A stretch of 54,711 bases of DNA from positions 1-54,711 of the forward strand of contig JBBRQP010000012.1 in NCBI GenBank assembly GCA_038226175.1, given 5' to 3'. This DNA is from JBBRQP01 sp038226175 (GTDB taxonomy: Bacteria; Cyanobacteriota; Cyanobacteriia; Gloeobacterales; Anthocerotibacteraceae). Under the pieces are notes generated by a model. The model was not told the DNA's origin. It did no database searches and saw only the letters and a program-made list of their open reading frames with translations. Below, one piece after another: positions 25,032 through 33,631 of the stretch. The position numbers and the translations under genes are program-made. Numbering within the stretch: position 1 is the first letter of the stretch; the number at the start of each line of letters is the position of its first letter.

Positions 25032-25532
25032 TTAGACCACCAGTGGCCGACAACCTTCACTTAGATGTTTGCACAGTCGCAGTTGATTACCTTGCTCATT
25101 CCAGACCACTTCATCAAAAATTTGTTTGAGCATCAGCACGCCCCGTCCGCATTCTTGATGCACATAACCCGCAGCAAGCGTCGGGTCATGGGTATAAACC
25201 TTTTGACAATTAAAGCCCTGTCCTTGATCAGTAATGATCCATAGGTAGCGGCGTGGCGTAACTGCAAATTGAACCCGTACTGATTTGTGGGGGTCTAAAC
25301 AGTTACCATGACGTGCTGCATTGACGAGGGCTTCTTGTAAGCCTAAACGCAGCTCAGCCCGAAAAGCCGGAGGAATGTCGACTAGCAGCAATTCTAAAAT
25401 CGGACGCAAAAAAAGCGTAGAGGAAAAATTAATAATGTGTAACGTCTGCATTGATCGTTGCAGTGAAATGGAGACCATGTGCGTTACTTCAGTGCTGACT
25501 GCTGGCGGACTCTGTAATGAAATGGAGAACAT
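25032..25532 (-). CDS. RsbW-like serine/threonine anti-sigma kinase (HATPase)
   Basis: The protein has 166 residues as the longest frame, with a GHKL ATPase domain: N-box LGLQEALVNAARHGN, G1 ITDQGQGFN and G2 ECGRGVLMLKQIFDEV. These features define the HATPase_c_2 family of regulators that bind sigma factors or anti-anti-sigma proteins. The start is unclear. Three in-frame Met codons exist (25532, 25478, 25451), and the first two begin near-identical stretches MFSISLQ and MVSISLQ, so a short duplication has lengthened the 5' end. It precedes recO. Its sigma target is unknown. Confidence 0.78.
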   Translation of the reverse strand: MFSISLQSPPAVSTEVTHMVSISLQRSMQTLHIINFSSTLFLRPILELLLVDIPPAFRAELRLGLQEALVNAARHGNCLDPHKSVRVQFAVTPRRYLWIITDQGQGFNCQKVYTHDPTLAAGYVHQECGRGVLMLKQIFDEVVWNEQGNQLRLCKHLSEGCRPLVV

Positions 25533-25833
25533 AGCAGTTTTTTTCCCCGATCTGCATATCTCTATTGTACCTAAACCCTTGACCGAATGTCTTTACAGAA
25601 CCTAAAGATTCTGCAAGATTTGCTCACATTGCCTCACATCTACTCACAAGTGCTATGAAGCTCTGGCTGAACGCCAGCTGTTGGCTCTGTCCGTAGTCCT
25701 TTTTGACTCAAATAACTTGCTAAAACAAGACTCATATAAGTAGGATGGAGGGAGTCGGGTACAGACACAGACCCTGTTAAGCCTGTATCCTGGAAAAAGA
25801 GACCACACGCGTACTGGATGAGGTACAAGACCT

Positions 25834-27735
25834 ATGGCCAAAGTAGTCGGTATTGACCTGGGAACCACAAACTCAGTGGTTGCCGTTCTGGAAGGGGGAC
25901 AACCCACGGTAATTGCCAATGCCGAGGGCAACCGCACCACGCCCTCCGTTGTTGCCTTCACCAAAAGTGGCGAGCGGCTGGTGGGTCAGATTGCACGTCG
26001 CCAAGCAGTACTCAATGCGGAAAATACGTTTTATTCCGTCAAACGTTTCATCGGACGCAAATACTCAGAAATGACCGCTGAGGCCAAGCTAGTTCCTTAC
26101 AAAGTTTTGGAAGACCGCAGCAATAACGTCAAAGTCAGTAGTCCCTTGGCTGGCAAAGAGATGGCTCCTGAAGAAATCTCGGCGATGGTATTGCGCAAAC
26201 TTGTCGATGACGCGAGCACCTATCTCGGCGAAAAAGTGACTTCTGCGGTGATCACAGTGCCAGCTTACTTTAATGATGCGCAGCGCCAAGCCACCAAAGA
26301 TGCCGGAAAAATTGCTGGGATCGATGTATTGCGGATTATCAACGAACCCACAGCAGCAGCATTAGCCTACGGTTTGGACAAAAAGAGCAACGAAACCATT
26401 CTTGTTTTTGACTTGGGTGGGGGAACCTTCGACGTATCCGTACTAGAAGTTGGCGACGGCGTATTTGAAGTCAAATCTACTTCGGGTGATACGCACCTAG
26501 GTGGGGACGATTTTGACCGCCATATCGTGGATTGGCTCTCTGGAGAATTCAAAAAGCAAGAAGGTCTGGATCTACGCAATGATCGTCAAGCCCTCCAACG
26601 CCTCACCGAAGCTGCTGAAAAAGCCAAAATCGAACTCTCTTCTGCTACTGAGACGACGATCAGCTTGCCTTTTATCACGGCGACCGCTGATGGTCCTAAG
26701 CACCTTGAGCTGAAATTTACCCGTGCTCAGTTTGAAAGTGTCTGTGCGGACTTGATTGACCGTTGCCGTGGCCCAGTTGAGCAAGCAATCCGGGATGCCG
26801 GCCTCAAAAATGAAAATATTGATGAAGTGGTGCTTGTTGGTGGTTCGACCCGCATCCCAGCGGTCAAAGAACTCGTCAAACGGGTTACGGGCAAAGAACC
26901 CAACCAAACCGTTAACCCCGATGAAGTCGTCGCTGTTGGCGCTGCCATTCAAGCTGGGGTCTTAGCTGGTGAAGTCAAGGATATCTTGCTCCTTGATGTG
27001 ACGCCGCTTTCCTTGGGTGTCGAAACCCTAGGCGGTGTGGCAACGAAACTCATTACCCGCAACACCACGATTCCTACCAAGAAATCGGAAACCTTCTCCA
27101 CTGCGGCTGATGGGCAGACCTCGGTCGAAATTCATGTGGTGCAAGGGGAACGAGAAATGGCCGGGGATAATAAATCTCTAGGACGTTTCCGCCTCGAAGG
27201 TATTCCTCCGGCTCCGCGTGGCGTACCGCAAGTTGAGGTCATCTTTGACATTGACGCTAATGGTATTCTGAGCGTGACAGCCAAGGACAAAGCCTCCGGT
27301 AAGGCCCAATCGATCACCATTTCTGGTGCCTCCACCCTCGATAAAAACGAAGTGGAACGCATGGTGACTGAGGCCGAACGCAACTCTGCGGCTGACAAAG
27401 CCCGTCGTGAGGAAGTAGACCTCAAAAATGAAGCTGATGCCCTGACCTTTACCGCTGAACGCCAACTCAAGGACTTCGGCGATAAGATCGACAGTGCTGA
27501 GCAGACGAAAATTGAAGGTCTAATCAAAGACTTGCGAGATGCGATCAGTGCGGGTAATACAACCAGCATCAAATCCCTCAAGGAAGACCTGCAAAAAGCA
27601 GTCTATGACCTCTCCTCTCGGATGTACCAACAAACTGGGGGTGGTGAGGCTACACCTTCTGATTTTGATGGTGGCACACCGAGTGGTGGCACTGGTGATG
27701 ATGTCATTGATGCGGACTTTACTGAAGTCAAGTAA
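25834..27735 (+). CDS. dnaK: Chaperone protein DnaK (Hsp70)
   Basis: The 633-residue protein has full Hsp70 features: GIDLGTTNSVVAVLEGG (6-22), NEPTAAALAYGLDKK, LVFDLGGGTFDVSVLEVGDG, VLVGGSTRIPAVKELV, the linker DILLLDVTPLSLGVETLGG and the tail DDVIDADFTEVK. It folds nascent and damaged proteins with DnaJ and GrpE, neither of which is in the window. The 300-bp leader (25533-25833) shows no obvious CIRCE. A strong terminator follows. Confidence 0.97.
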   Translation: MAKVVGIDLGTTNSVVAVLEGGQPTVIANAEGNRTTPSVVAFTKSGERLVGQIARRQAVLNAENTFYSVKRFIGRKYSEMTAEAKLVPYKVLEDRSNNVKVSSPLAGKEMAPEEISAMVLRKLVDDASTYLGEKVTSAVITVPAYFNDAQRQATKDAGKIAGIDVLRIINEPTAAALAYGLDKKSNETILVFDLGGGTFDVSVLEVGDGVFEVKSTSGDTHLGGDDFDRHIVDWLSGEFKKQEGLDLRNDRQALQRLTEAAEKAKIELSSATETTISLPFITATADGPKHLELKFTRAQFESVCADLIDRCRGPVEQAIRDAGLKNENIDEVVLVGGSTRIPAVKELVKRVTGKEPNQTVNPDEVVAVGAAIQAGVLAGEVKDILLLDVTPLSLGVETLGGVATKLITRNTTIPTKKSETFSTAADGQTSVEIHVVQGEREMAGDNKSLGRFRLEGIPPAPRGVPQVEVIFDIDANGILSVTAKDKASGKAQSITISGASTLDKNEVERMVTEAERNSAADKARREEVDLKNEADALTFTAERQLKDFGDKIDSAEQTKIEGLIKDLRDAISAGNTTSIKSLKEDLQKAVYDLSSRMYQQTGGGEATPSDFDGGTPSGGTGDDVIDADFTEVK

Positions 27736-27751
27736 GGTTTCTTTAGTTACT

Positions 27752-27791
27752 AAAAAAGAGGTTCTTAGCAACTGCTGAGAGCCTCTTTTTT
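27752..27791 (+). terminator. Rho-independent terminator after dnaK
   Basis: AAAAAAGAGG...CCTCTTTTTT encloses a further paired segment (TTAGCA/TGCTGA region) and ends in a run of T. The stem is long and symmetrical, so it can terminate on either strand. It starts 16 bp after the dnaK stop. Confidence 0.85.
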
Positions 27792-27858
27792 AACCAATTC
27801 TTCGTGTAATGATGGGCTTATCAACTAAACTTTAGGTAGCTACAAAAGAGAACTTCCC

Positions 27859-28401
27859 ATGACAATGACCTTGGAAGATATCGAAAAAGCCAAGCACCTA
27901 TATCCTAACCATTGTCTCGAAATCAGAAATGGCAGTCTAGTTATTAGGAGTCCATCTGATATTACATCAGCGGTGGTGGGGACAAATTTCTCTAGCCTTT
28001 TAAATAATTGGGTTAGACCACGTCGCCTAGGTCAGGTAGCTGATGCTAGTGCAGGTTATCGCTCTGTTAATGGTGATTTGACAGCTCCAGATGTATCCTT
28101 TATTTCTCGGGACAAAATGAAACATAGCCCCCGCACCTACGCGCAGGTTATACCGGATCTCGTTGTTGAAATTAAATCAAGTACGGATCGCACAAAATCT
28201 CTGATTGATAAGTTAGAAACCTATCTTGAATTAGGCACTTTAATTGCTATTTTGATTGACCCTGATACGCACCTAGTCAGTGTTTATCGGCTACATCAAG
28301 CTGTTGAAATTTTTACTGATACCGATCATTTGGTTTTACCCGATTTATTTCCAGGATGGCAAGTCCCTGTCACCGAACTCTGGCCTTTAGAATTTGAGTA
28401 G
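27859..28401 (+). CDS. Uma2-family (DUF820) endonuclease-like protein
   Basis: The 180-residue protein has the Uma2 pattern, a PD-(D/E)xK nuclease fold expanded in cyanobacteria. It opens with LEDIEKAKHLYPNHCLEIRNG; APDVSFISRD supplies the Asp and PDLVVEIKSSTDR supplies the E-x-K. LGTLIAILIDPDTHLVSVYR and LFPGWQVPV are also typical. The biological role of the family is unsettled; mobile or restriction-like roles are suggested. It is followed at once by the second copy of the structured repeat. Confidence 0.85.
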   Translation: MTMTLEDIEKAKHLYPNHCLEIRNGSLVIRSPSDITSAVVGTNFSSLLNNWVRPRRLGQVADASAGYRSVNGDLTAPDVSFISRDKMKHSPRTYAQVIPDLVVEIKSSTDRTKSLIDKLETYLELGTLIAILIDPDTHLVSVYRLHQAVEIFTDTDHLVLPDLFPGWQVPVTELWPLEFE

Positions 28402-28403
28402 AA

Positions 28404-28547
28404 GCTCTCCCCGCCCCAAGTTTGGGGAGCCAGCGCACACTTGGGGAAAGTTACACTTTTAGAGATAGAGCGTTAACGCTCTTTCTTCTCAGGCATCCAA
28501 ACCAAGTATTAGCTGGGCTTCGTCCCCCATTTATGGGGCAGAGGGGC
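28404..28547. repeat. Short structured repeat, copy 2 (MITE-like)
   Basis: This 144-bp element is a homologue of 122-257 with inverted ends (gctctccccgccccaagttt / ccatttatggggcagagggg). The left-end hairpin CCCCAAGTTTGGGG differs from CCCCATAAATGGGG in copy 1 but keeps pairing. The interior contains the perfect palindrome AGAGCGTTAACGCTCT (28467-28482), and ACCAAGTATTAGCTGGGCTT is identical in both copies. It lies between convergent genes and may double as a terminator. Confidence 0.7.
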
Positions 28548-28603
28548 TTATAAAAGACCCCCAAGAGCTAGAGAGCCTATCTCAAATCTCAACTTTGGCT
28601 AAA

Positions 28604-31300
28604 CTAAGTTAGTGAACGTTTGCGCGTCACCATACGATAGGCTTCGATCAGATCACCATTTTCCCAAGCATTAAACTGACCTGAGCCGATCCCGCACTCA
28701 AAGCCCGGTAACACTTCACGCGCATCTTCTTTGAAGCGTTTGAGCGAATCAATATGCCCCTCGAAGACCACTTCCTTGGCGCGGCGTACCCGAATCAGAC
28801 AATTGCGGACAACCTTGCCCTCTTGGACATAACAACCTGCAATGCGCCCAAGTTTGCCCACCGGGATCACCATGCGCACTTCCGCCACACCCAAAGGTTC
28901 CTCGATCAATTCAGGCGCCAATAGGCCCGCCATCGCATCTTCCACATCTTCGAGCAGCTTGTAGATAACGTCATATTCACGAATATCTACGCCCACCTGT
29001 TCTGCCAAAGACCGGGCATTAGTCAAGACCGTCGTACTAAAGGCAACAATGACCGCATTAGAGGCCAATGCCAGATCAATATCGGCTTCGGTGACTTCAC
29101 CAGCAGCACTGAGCAAGATCCGCAGTTGGACTTTGGTTTGGGGTAATTTCTCAAGTGAACCTAGCAACGCCTCAATCGAGCCTTGGACATCGGCTTTGAT
29201 GATCAAGTTAAGTTCTTTGAGTTCGCCTTCTTGGGCTTTAACTGAGAGACTACCTAAGCTGACTTTGCGGGTTGAGAGCTGGTGACTAAGACGATTATCC
29301 CGGAAGGCAATCGCACGGCTTTCGGCAATGCGACGGGCTTCACGCTCATCAAGATAGACTTCGAGTTCTTCACCCGCCATCGGCACTTGTGCAAACCCAG
29401 AAACCTCAACCGGAACCGAAGGCGTGGCATGGAGAATCGCCCGTCCTTGGTCATCAAACATCGCCCGTACCCGACCAAAAATTGGTCCGACGACAAAGAC
29501 ATCGCCAATGTGCAGGGTGCCATTTTGAACTAGTACCGTAGCCACTGGGCCTCGGTTTTTGTCTAAGTGCGCCTCAATCACTGTGCCTTTAGCAGCACGG
29601 TTGGGATTGGCCTGCAAATCCAGTAAATCGGCTTGGAGGAGCAACATTTCGAGGAGTAAGTCGAGATTGGTTTGTTCGCGGGCACTCACTGGCACCATGA
29701 TCGTCTCACCGCCCCATTCCTCGGGGACTAAGTTAAATTCGGCGAGTTCTTGCTTAACACGATCAGGGTTAGCATCAGGGCGATCCATCTTGTTGATTGC
29801 CACCACAATCGGTACACCCGCCGCTTGAGCGTGGCTAATTGCTTCTTTGGTCTGGGGCATCACGCCATCATCAGCAGCGACGACCAAGACTGCAATATCG
29901 GTAACTTTGGCTCCGCGCGCGCGCATTGCCGTAAAGGCTGCGTGACCCGGCGTATCCAAAAAGGCAACTTGGCGATTATTGACTGGTACCACATAGGCAC
30001 CAATACGCTGGGTAATGCCACCAGCTTCACCTTGGGCTACTTTAGTCGTGCGGATGGCATCTAGGAGCGAGGTCTTACCATGGTCTACGTGACCCATGAT
30101 CGTGACGACAGGTGGACGGCTTTGGAGATTATCGAGGTCGTCAATATCCAACATTTCGGTTTTGTGAGCAGCAGCGACAACGTTTTGATCTTGCTGTACC
30201 TCGAAGCCAAGTTCGGTCGCCACCATTTCAGCCGTTGCCTGCTCAAGAGTTTGGTTGATGGTGACCATTTTGCCCTTCATAAAGAGGGCTTTGATGATCT
30301 CTGTGGGCGAAACATGCATCAAAGCAGCCAAGTCTTGGATAGCAATCGTACCGCTACCCAAAGTCAAAATTTTGGGAACAGCAACTTCCGTGGAATTATT
30401 GCTGTTACGCGAGCGGCTAATCGTCGGCGAGGAAGATTGGGTACCCGCTAGGATCGGCTTATTAGGACCTCTGCGCAGAGTGGGTGCTGCGGTACTGCGA
30501 CTAGGCGCTGTCGTGACTTTAGCGGTTGCCCGTTGCACTACAGGGTCAGCTGCGCCTTTGGTGGGTGCCGCTTTACGTTGTTTTTTATCTTGTCCTTCTT
30601 CGTCAGCTGTTTCTTCATCTTCATCGCGACCCCGGCCTTTTTTAGCTTTGGCGGGTTGTTGACCAGGCGCAATCACGGCTGCAACAGTAGCAGGTACGAC
30701 AACTGCAGCTGGTGGTAGGACGACTTTAGGCATTAGAGCTGGGGGTGCTTCTGTGACTACCTGAGCTGCAATCACCGCGATGGGTACAGGTTCGATAGCG
30801 ATCACTGCCACTGGCTCTACCGCAATTGGGGCGACAGGCACGACCACTGGCAAGGACTCAATTACAGATTCGATGATAGGAACGGTTGGCTTAACTAGTT
30901 CGAGTATGGGGGTAGTTACAACAGGTGCTACGGCTTCAGTAACAGCAATAGGCTCGAGCGGAGTGGGTACTAATACTGCTGCTATCACTTCATCTGAGGT
31001 GGCAGGTTTGATCACTGCTGGGGCTGGTGGACGATACACTTGCAAAATTTGTTGTTTGCTTGTGCCGGGCTTAGTCACAATTTCTGGAACTTTGGCAGCT
31101 GGCTTATGGGTAGTAGTTTTGGTCATGGTCGCCGGACGGCTCTTCATGTTGCGCTTGATCGCATCGGCTTCTTCTTCCGTGATCGTGCTGCTATGACTTT
31201 TGTACGTGATACCCAATCGGTCACAAATTGCCAAGACTTCTTTGTTGTCACGGTTTAATTCCCGCGCCAAATCATAAATACGGACATTTCTCATCTGCAC
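28604..31300 (-). CDS. infB: Translation initiation factor IF-2
   Basis: The 898-residue protein has an N-terminal IF2_N helix (RIYDLARELNRDNKEVLAICDRLGI), then a long low-complexity Pro/Ala/Val/Ile-rich linker (about 60-300), a second IF2_N (IAIQDLAALMHVSPTEIIKALFMKG) and a GTPase (GHVDHGKTSLLDAIR near residue 400, DTPGHAAF, NKMDRP). Domains II, III and IV bind fMet-tRNA (CGIGSGQFNAW). It is essential for positioning initiator tRNA. It is last in an apparent psbH-ylxR-infB operon. Confidence 0.97.
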   Translation of the reverse strand: MQMRNVRIYDLARELNRDNKEVLAICDRLGITYKSHSSTITEEEADAIKRNMKSRPATMTKTTTHKPAAKVPEIVTKPGTSKQQILQVYRPPAPAVIKPATSDEVIAAVLVPTPLEPIAVTEAVAPVVTTPILELVKPTVPIIESVIESLPVVVPVAPIAVEPVAVIAIEPVPIAVIAAQVVTEAPPALMPKVVLPPAAVVVPATVAAVIAPGQQPAKAKKGRGRDEDEETADEEGQDKKQRKAAPTKGAADPVVQRATAKVTTAPSRSTAAPTLRRGPNKPILAGTQSSSPTISRSRNSNNSTEVAVPKILTLGSGTIAIQDLAALMHVSPTEIIKALFMKGKMVTINQTLEQATAEMVATELGFEVQQDQNVVAAAHKTEMLDIDDLDNLQSRPPVVTIMGHVDHGKTSLLDAIRTTKVAQGEAGGITQRIGAYVVPVNNRQVAFLDTPGHAAFTAMRARGAKVTDIAVLVVAADDGVMPQTKEAISHAQAAGVPIVVAINKMDRPDANPDRVKQELAEFNLVPEEWGGETIMVPVSAREQTNLDLLLEMLLLQADLLDLQANPNRAAKGTVIEAHLDKNRGPVATVLVQNGTLHIGDVFVVGPIFGRVRAMFDDQGRAILHATPSVPVEVSGFAQVPMAGEELEVYLDEREARRIAESRAIAFRDNRLSHQLSTRKVSLGSLSVKAQEGELKELNLIIKADVQGSIEALLGSLEKLPQTKVQLRILLSAAGEVTEADIDLALASNAVIVAFSTTVLTNARSLAEQVGVDIREYDVIYKLLEDVEDAMAGLLAPELIEEPLGVAEVRMVIPVGKLGRIAGCYVQEGKVVRNCLIRVRRAKEVVFEGHIDSLKRFKEDAREVLPGFECGIGSGQFNAWENGDLIEAYRMVTRKRSLT

Positions 31301-31308
31301 CCTCCCGC

Positions 31309-31584
31309 TTACCGTTGATTCTCATTTTCCGACTTCAGCCGCGCCCATAACGTTTCATAAATCTCTGGCGGAACTTTGGCTTTGAGTACCTTACCGAGAC
31401 GGTCTTTGCGTTGGGCTTGTTGCAGACAATGCGTCGTAGGGCATAGGTAGGCGGACCGCCCCATGCCCTGATCCAATTGTACTTGCTGGATAGGCCAGAC
31501 TCGAATAACCCGCCAAAAATCTTCTTTATTTGCCTTGCGACGGCAAGACAAACAAATCCGTTGGTTTTTGGTGGGGGCGCTCAT
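31309..31584 (-). CDS. YlxR/RnpM family RNA-binding protein (DUF448)
   Basis: The 91-residue protein shows the DUF448 pattern: RICLSCRRKANKEDFWRVIRV, QGMGRSAYLCPTTHCLQQAQRKDRL. The two cysteine pairs and the GRSAY(L)C motif are diagnostic. In Bacillus the homologue modulates RNase P, and ylxR commonly sits between nusA and infB. Here it lies 8 bp before infB and 16 bp after psbH, while nusA and rimP are absent. Confidence 0.88.
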   Translation of the reverse strand: MSAPTKNQRICLSCRRKANKEDFWRVIRVWPIQQVQLDQGMGRSAYLCPTTHCLQQAQRKDRLGKVLKAKVPPEIYETLWARLKSENENQR

Positions 31585-31600
31585 CGTAGCAACAATCAGC

Positions 31601-31810
31601 TTATTTACCTATTTCCTGAGCCCAAGGCGTAGTGTGGAAGCCCTCCACTTGCAAAGAACCATTGAATAATTCGATCAAGATGATCAAAAACACGCCAAAC
31701 AAGAAAATGAATACGGCCATGATCGGGGTGGTTCCCCAACCTTTAGCGGCCTTGCCGTATTCCGAGTTGAGGGGTTTGAGGATTTCGCCGAGTCCGGTGC
31801 GGATTGCCAT
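31601..31810 (-). CDS. psbH: Photosystem II reaction centre protein H
   Basis: The 69-residue protein has one membrane helix (TTPIMAVFIFLFGVFLIILIELFNGS) preceded by LGEILKPLNSEYGKAAKGWG and ending VEGFHTTPWAQEIGK, matching PsbH closely. It is a thylakoid protein needed for stable PSII and D1 turnover. It is divergent from psbN, the ancient arrangement, but the usual psbB-psbT upstream genes are absent and ylxR-infB follow on the same strand. Confidence 0.96.
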   Translation of the reverse strand: MAIRTGLGEILKPLNSEYGKAAKGWGTTPIMAVFIFLFGVFLIILIELFNGSLQVEGFHTTPWAQEIGK

Positions 31811-31847
31811 GGGTCGCTCTCTCTAACAAAAACTTTACATTGTGTAT

Positions 31848-31853
31848 ATTATA
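31848..31853 (-). promoter_or_regulatory. Perfect -10 box for psbH
   Basis: TATAAT reads on the minus strand in the 70-bp psbH/psbN spacer, about 38 bp upstream of the psbH start. No convincing -35 hexamer lies 17 bp further upstream, which is not unusual for cyanobacterial photosynthesis promoters. Confidence 0.5.
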
Positions 31854-31880
31854 GAGGAACAACTTAAGAATTTCTACATC

Positions 31881-32012
31881 ATGTTAACAGCTCAATTTTT
31901 GATCATCGGTGTTGCAGTCATGCTTATTGGCATTACTGGTTTTTCGATCTATACCGCTTTTGGGCCGCCCTCCAAGCAGCTTGATGACCCCTATGAAATG
32001 CACGAGGACTAA
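31881..32012 (+). CDS. psbN: PsbN, photosystem II assembly protein
   Basis: This 43-residue protein has a single membrane helix (LTAQFLIIGVAVMLIGITGF) followed by the family signature IYTAFGPPSKQL and an acidic end DPYEMHED. It is opposite psbH, the conserved partner position. PsbN assists repair and assembly of the PSII reaction centre and is not itself a stable subunit. Translation begins at ATG 31881. Confidence 0.95.
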   Translation: MLTAQFLIIGVAVMLIGITGFSIYTAFGPPSKQLDDPYEMHED

Positions 32013-32020
32013 GTGCGATT

Positions 32021-32824
32021 GTGGAAGACTGGTCGTTCACGCGCTTTAACGAAACGATCGGCTCCGCCTTAGCCAATCCTGAGCCAGAGCTTGACCTTCA
32101 GGGCGTGCATTTTATCGACCCTTATGTGATTGCTGGGCTGGCGATGACTGAATTATTGCGCGAACAATCTTTTCAGCTGCTCAATTTAGACCCTAGAGTT
32201 GCGTCTTATCTCAAACGTATGAATTTTCCCTATCGCGGCAACCGCGCGTTGACCTTTCCTCATGATGAAGAAGATAGCCCGATTTTGTTGGAGTTATTTC
32301 GGATCATGGGTCGTGAGGATGGCGATACGGTGGCAGGTCATGTGTTGCATACGGTGCAGCAGCGGTTGGGTTATACGGCACGATTAGCCCATACCGTATT
32401 TGATGCTCTAAGTGAGGCTTTTCAAAATAGCTTGGAACATGGCTGTTGGCCGCCCTTGGTGATCATGCAAGTATTCAAACGTCATGACCGAGAGCAGCAA
32501 CGGTTGGTGCTTTCGGTGATTGATGGCGGGATTGGTATTCAGCAATCTTTGCGTCGTAATCCTCGCTTTGCCTATCTCAAGGATGACCGTCATGCCCTAG
32601 CTCTGGCTCTCGAAAAAGGTATTTCTGGGGTAGCCACCGATGATACACGCGGTCAAGGACTCTGGCATCTCCAACAAATCTGTCAACGCTACGGCGGACG
32701 TCTTACACTCAGGAGTGGTACCGCCCAGATTTTTATTGGCCCAGAAAAAAAAGTCCTTTGGTTTGGTTCACCACCAATTCCCGGTACACAGCTGAGATTA
32801 GAGTTATTTCACTTGCAACGCTAA
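32021..32824 (+). CDS. STAS-like plus GHKL ATPase regulator
   Basis: The 267-residue protein starts with GTG, 8 bp after psbN. Residues 20-80 (ELDLQGVHFIDPYVIAGLAMTELL) resemble a STAS/anti-anti-sigma segment. The second half carries HATPase motifs: N-box FDALSEAFQNSLEHG, G1 LSVIDGGIGI and G2 RGQGLWHLQQICQRYGG. Such combined proteins occur in bacterial partner-switching and phosphorelay control. Its position suggests co-transcription with psbN. Target unknown. Confidence 0.7.
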   Translation: MEDWSFTRFNETIGSALANPEPELDLQGVHFIDPYVIAGLAMTELLREQSFQLLNLDPRVASYLKRMNFPYRGNRALTFPHDEEDSPILLELFRIMGREDGDTVAGHVLHTVQQRLGYTARLAHTVFDALSEAFQNSLEHGCWPPLVIMQVFKRHDREQQRLVLSVIDGGIGIQQSLRRNPRFAYLKDDRHALALALEKGISGVATDDTRGQGLWHLQQICQRYGGRLTLRSGTAQIFIGPEKKVLWFGSPPIPGTQLRLELFHLQR

Positions 32825-32847
32825 GCTTTAGTTTTTGAGTTGAGTCA

Positions 32848-33288
32848 TTGAGTCTAAGAATAGACCGGGCTACCAGATATAAGCTTGAGGTCAAGGGGGA
32901 TCATAGTTACTTTGTTGGGAAGACAGGCGCGTGGGTGCGTAATGAGCGTGGAATAAATAATCCCGCACCTAAAAATTTAGCACGAGTCATAGCTGGAGAA
33001 CGTTTTGTAACAACACTTGGTCGTCCAAGTACTGAGGATGTCTTTGTGACAGCTACAGAGGATATCGCTGGTTTAAGTGCAAATGATTTAGCAGTACGCC
33101 TAACAATACCCAAAAGTGACATTTTTACAATCATTGAATCTCTAACCCCTTTGCAGGGAATTGCTACGCCAATTAATAGCCTTAACTCTGGCTTCATAGG
33201 AGGAGGTAAAACTCTTGGCGGAGCCAGAGAGTTTGTTATACCCAATGATTCTATTCCCCCCAATGCAGTAATTAGAGTTGTGAGGTAA
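32848..33288 (+). CDS. Polymorphic toxin tip: end of a Hint domain plus toxin domain (5'-truncated)
   Basis: The frame starts only at TTG 32848, with a stop 12 nt upstream. Residues 10-35 (YKLEVKGDHSYFVGKTGAWVRNE) are the C-terminal end of a Hint/pretoxin autoprocessing domain, and the remaining 110 residues form an independent module (RVIAGERFVTTLGRPSTEDVF, PSDIFT-like strand, GGGKTLGGAREFVIPNDSIPP). The module looks like a polymorphic toxin C-terminal domain of the Ntox10 kind, although the exact family is a guess. The secreted N-terminal part is missing, so it is an orphan tip. A cognate immunity gene follows after 2 bp. Confidence 0.65.
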   Translation: MSLRIDRATRYKLEVKGDHSYFVGKTGAWVRNERGINNPAPKNLARVIAGERFVTTLGRPSTEDVFVTATEDIAGLSANDLAVRLTIPKSDIFTIIESLTPLQGIATPINSLNSGFIGGGKTLGGAREFVIPNDSIPPNAVIRVVR

Positions 33289-33290
33289 TT

Positions 33291-33569
33291 ATGATGCTTC
33301 ATTCAAGTGAAAGAGACTTGCTCGGGAAATGGATTTTATGTGAGGGGGTAATGCTACCTGACGAAACATCTCAAAGGATAGATAAACTCGTTTCAGAATA
33401 TCTTGAAGAGATTGCTGTAGACGCAACAGGTTGGGACACTCTCTACCAAGATCCCCATGACAAGCGTTTTTGGGAATTGTTATACCCTGAGAGTTCAACA
33501 CAGGGAGGTGGTTCACCAAGGTTATTAAATATTTCTAGTGAATATGCCAAGCAAAAATATAAAGCTTGA
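33291..33569 (+). CDS. Imm27-like immunity protein
   Basis: This 92-residue protein has ERDLLGKWILCEGVMLPDETSQRI at the start, then GWDTLYQDPHDKRFWELLYPES, GGGSPRLLNIS and a final AKQKYKA, the pattern of Imm27 immunity proteins. Such proteins bind and neutralise the toxin encoded just upstream. It begins 2 bp after the toxin-tip stop, as expected for a toxin/immunity pair. Cytoplasmic. Confidence 0.75.
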   Translation: MMLHSSERDLLGKWILCEGVMLPDETSQRIDKLVSEYLEEIAVDATGWDTLYQDPHDKRFWELLYPESSTQGGGSPRLLNISSEYAKQKYKA

Positions 33570-33631
33570 GAATTAATCAGCTGAGTGCCGACTGTTACAG
33601 TTAGGATCAAGATCCACTGGGTGTTCTTAAA

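Noticed and set aside
25700..25833. Heat-shock sigma-32-like promoter before dnaK
   Set aside because: CTTGCT and CATATA are present but the spacing and matches are poor, and cyanobacteria are not known to use sigma-32.
30780..31196. Long plus-strand frame of low complexity opposite infB
   Set aside because: It is the reverse complement of the Val/Pro/Ala-rich linker of IF-2 and has no independent support.
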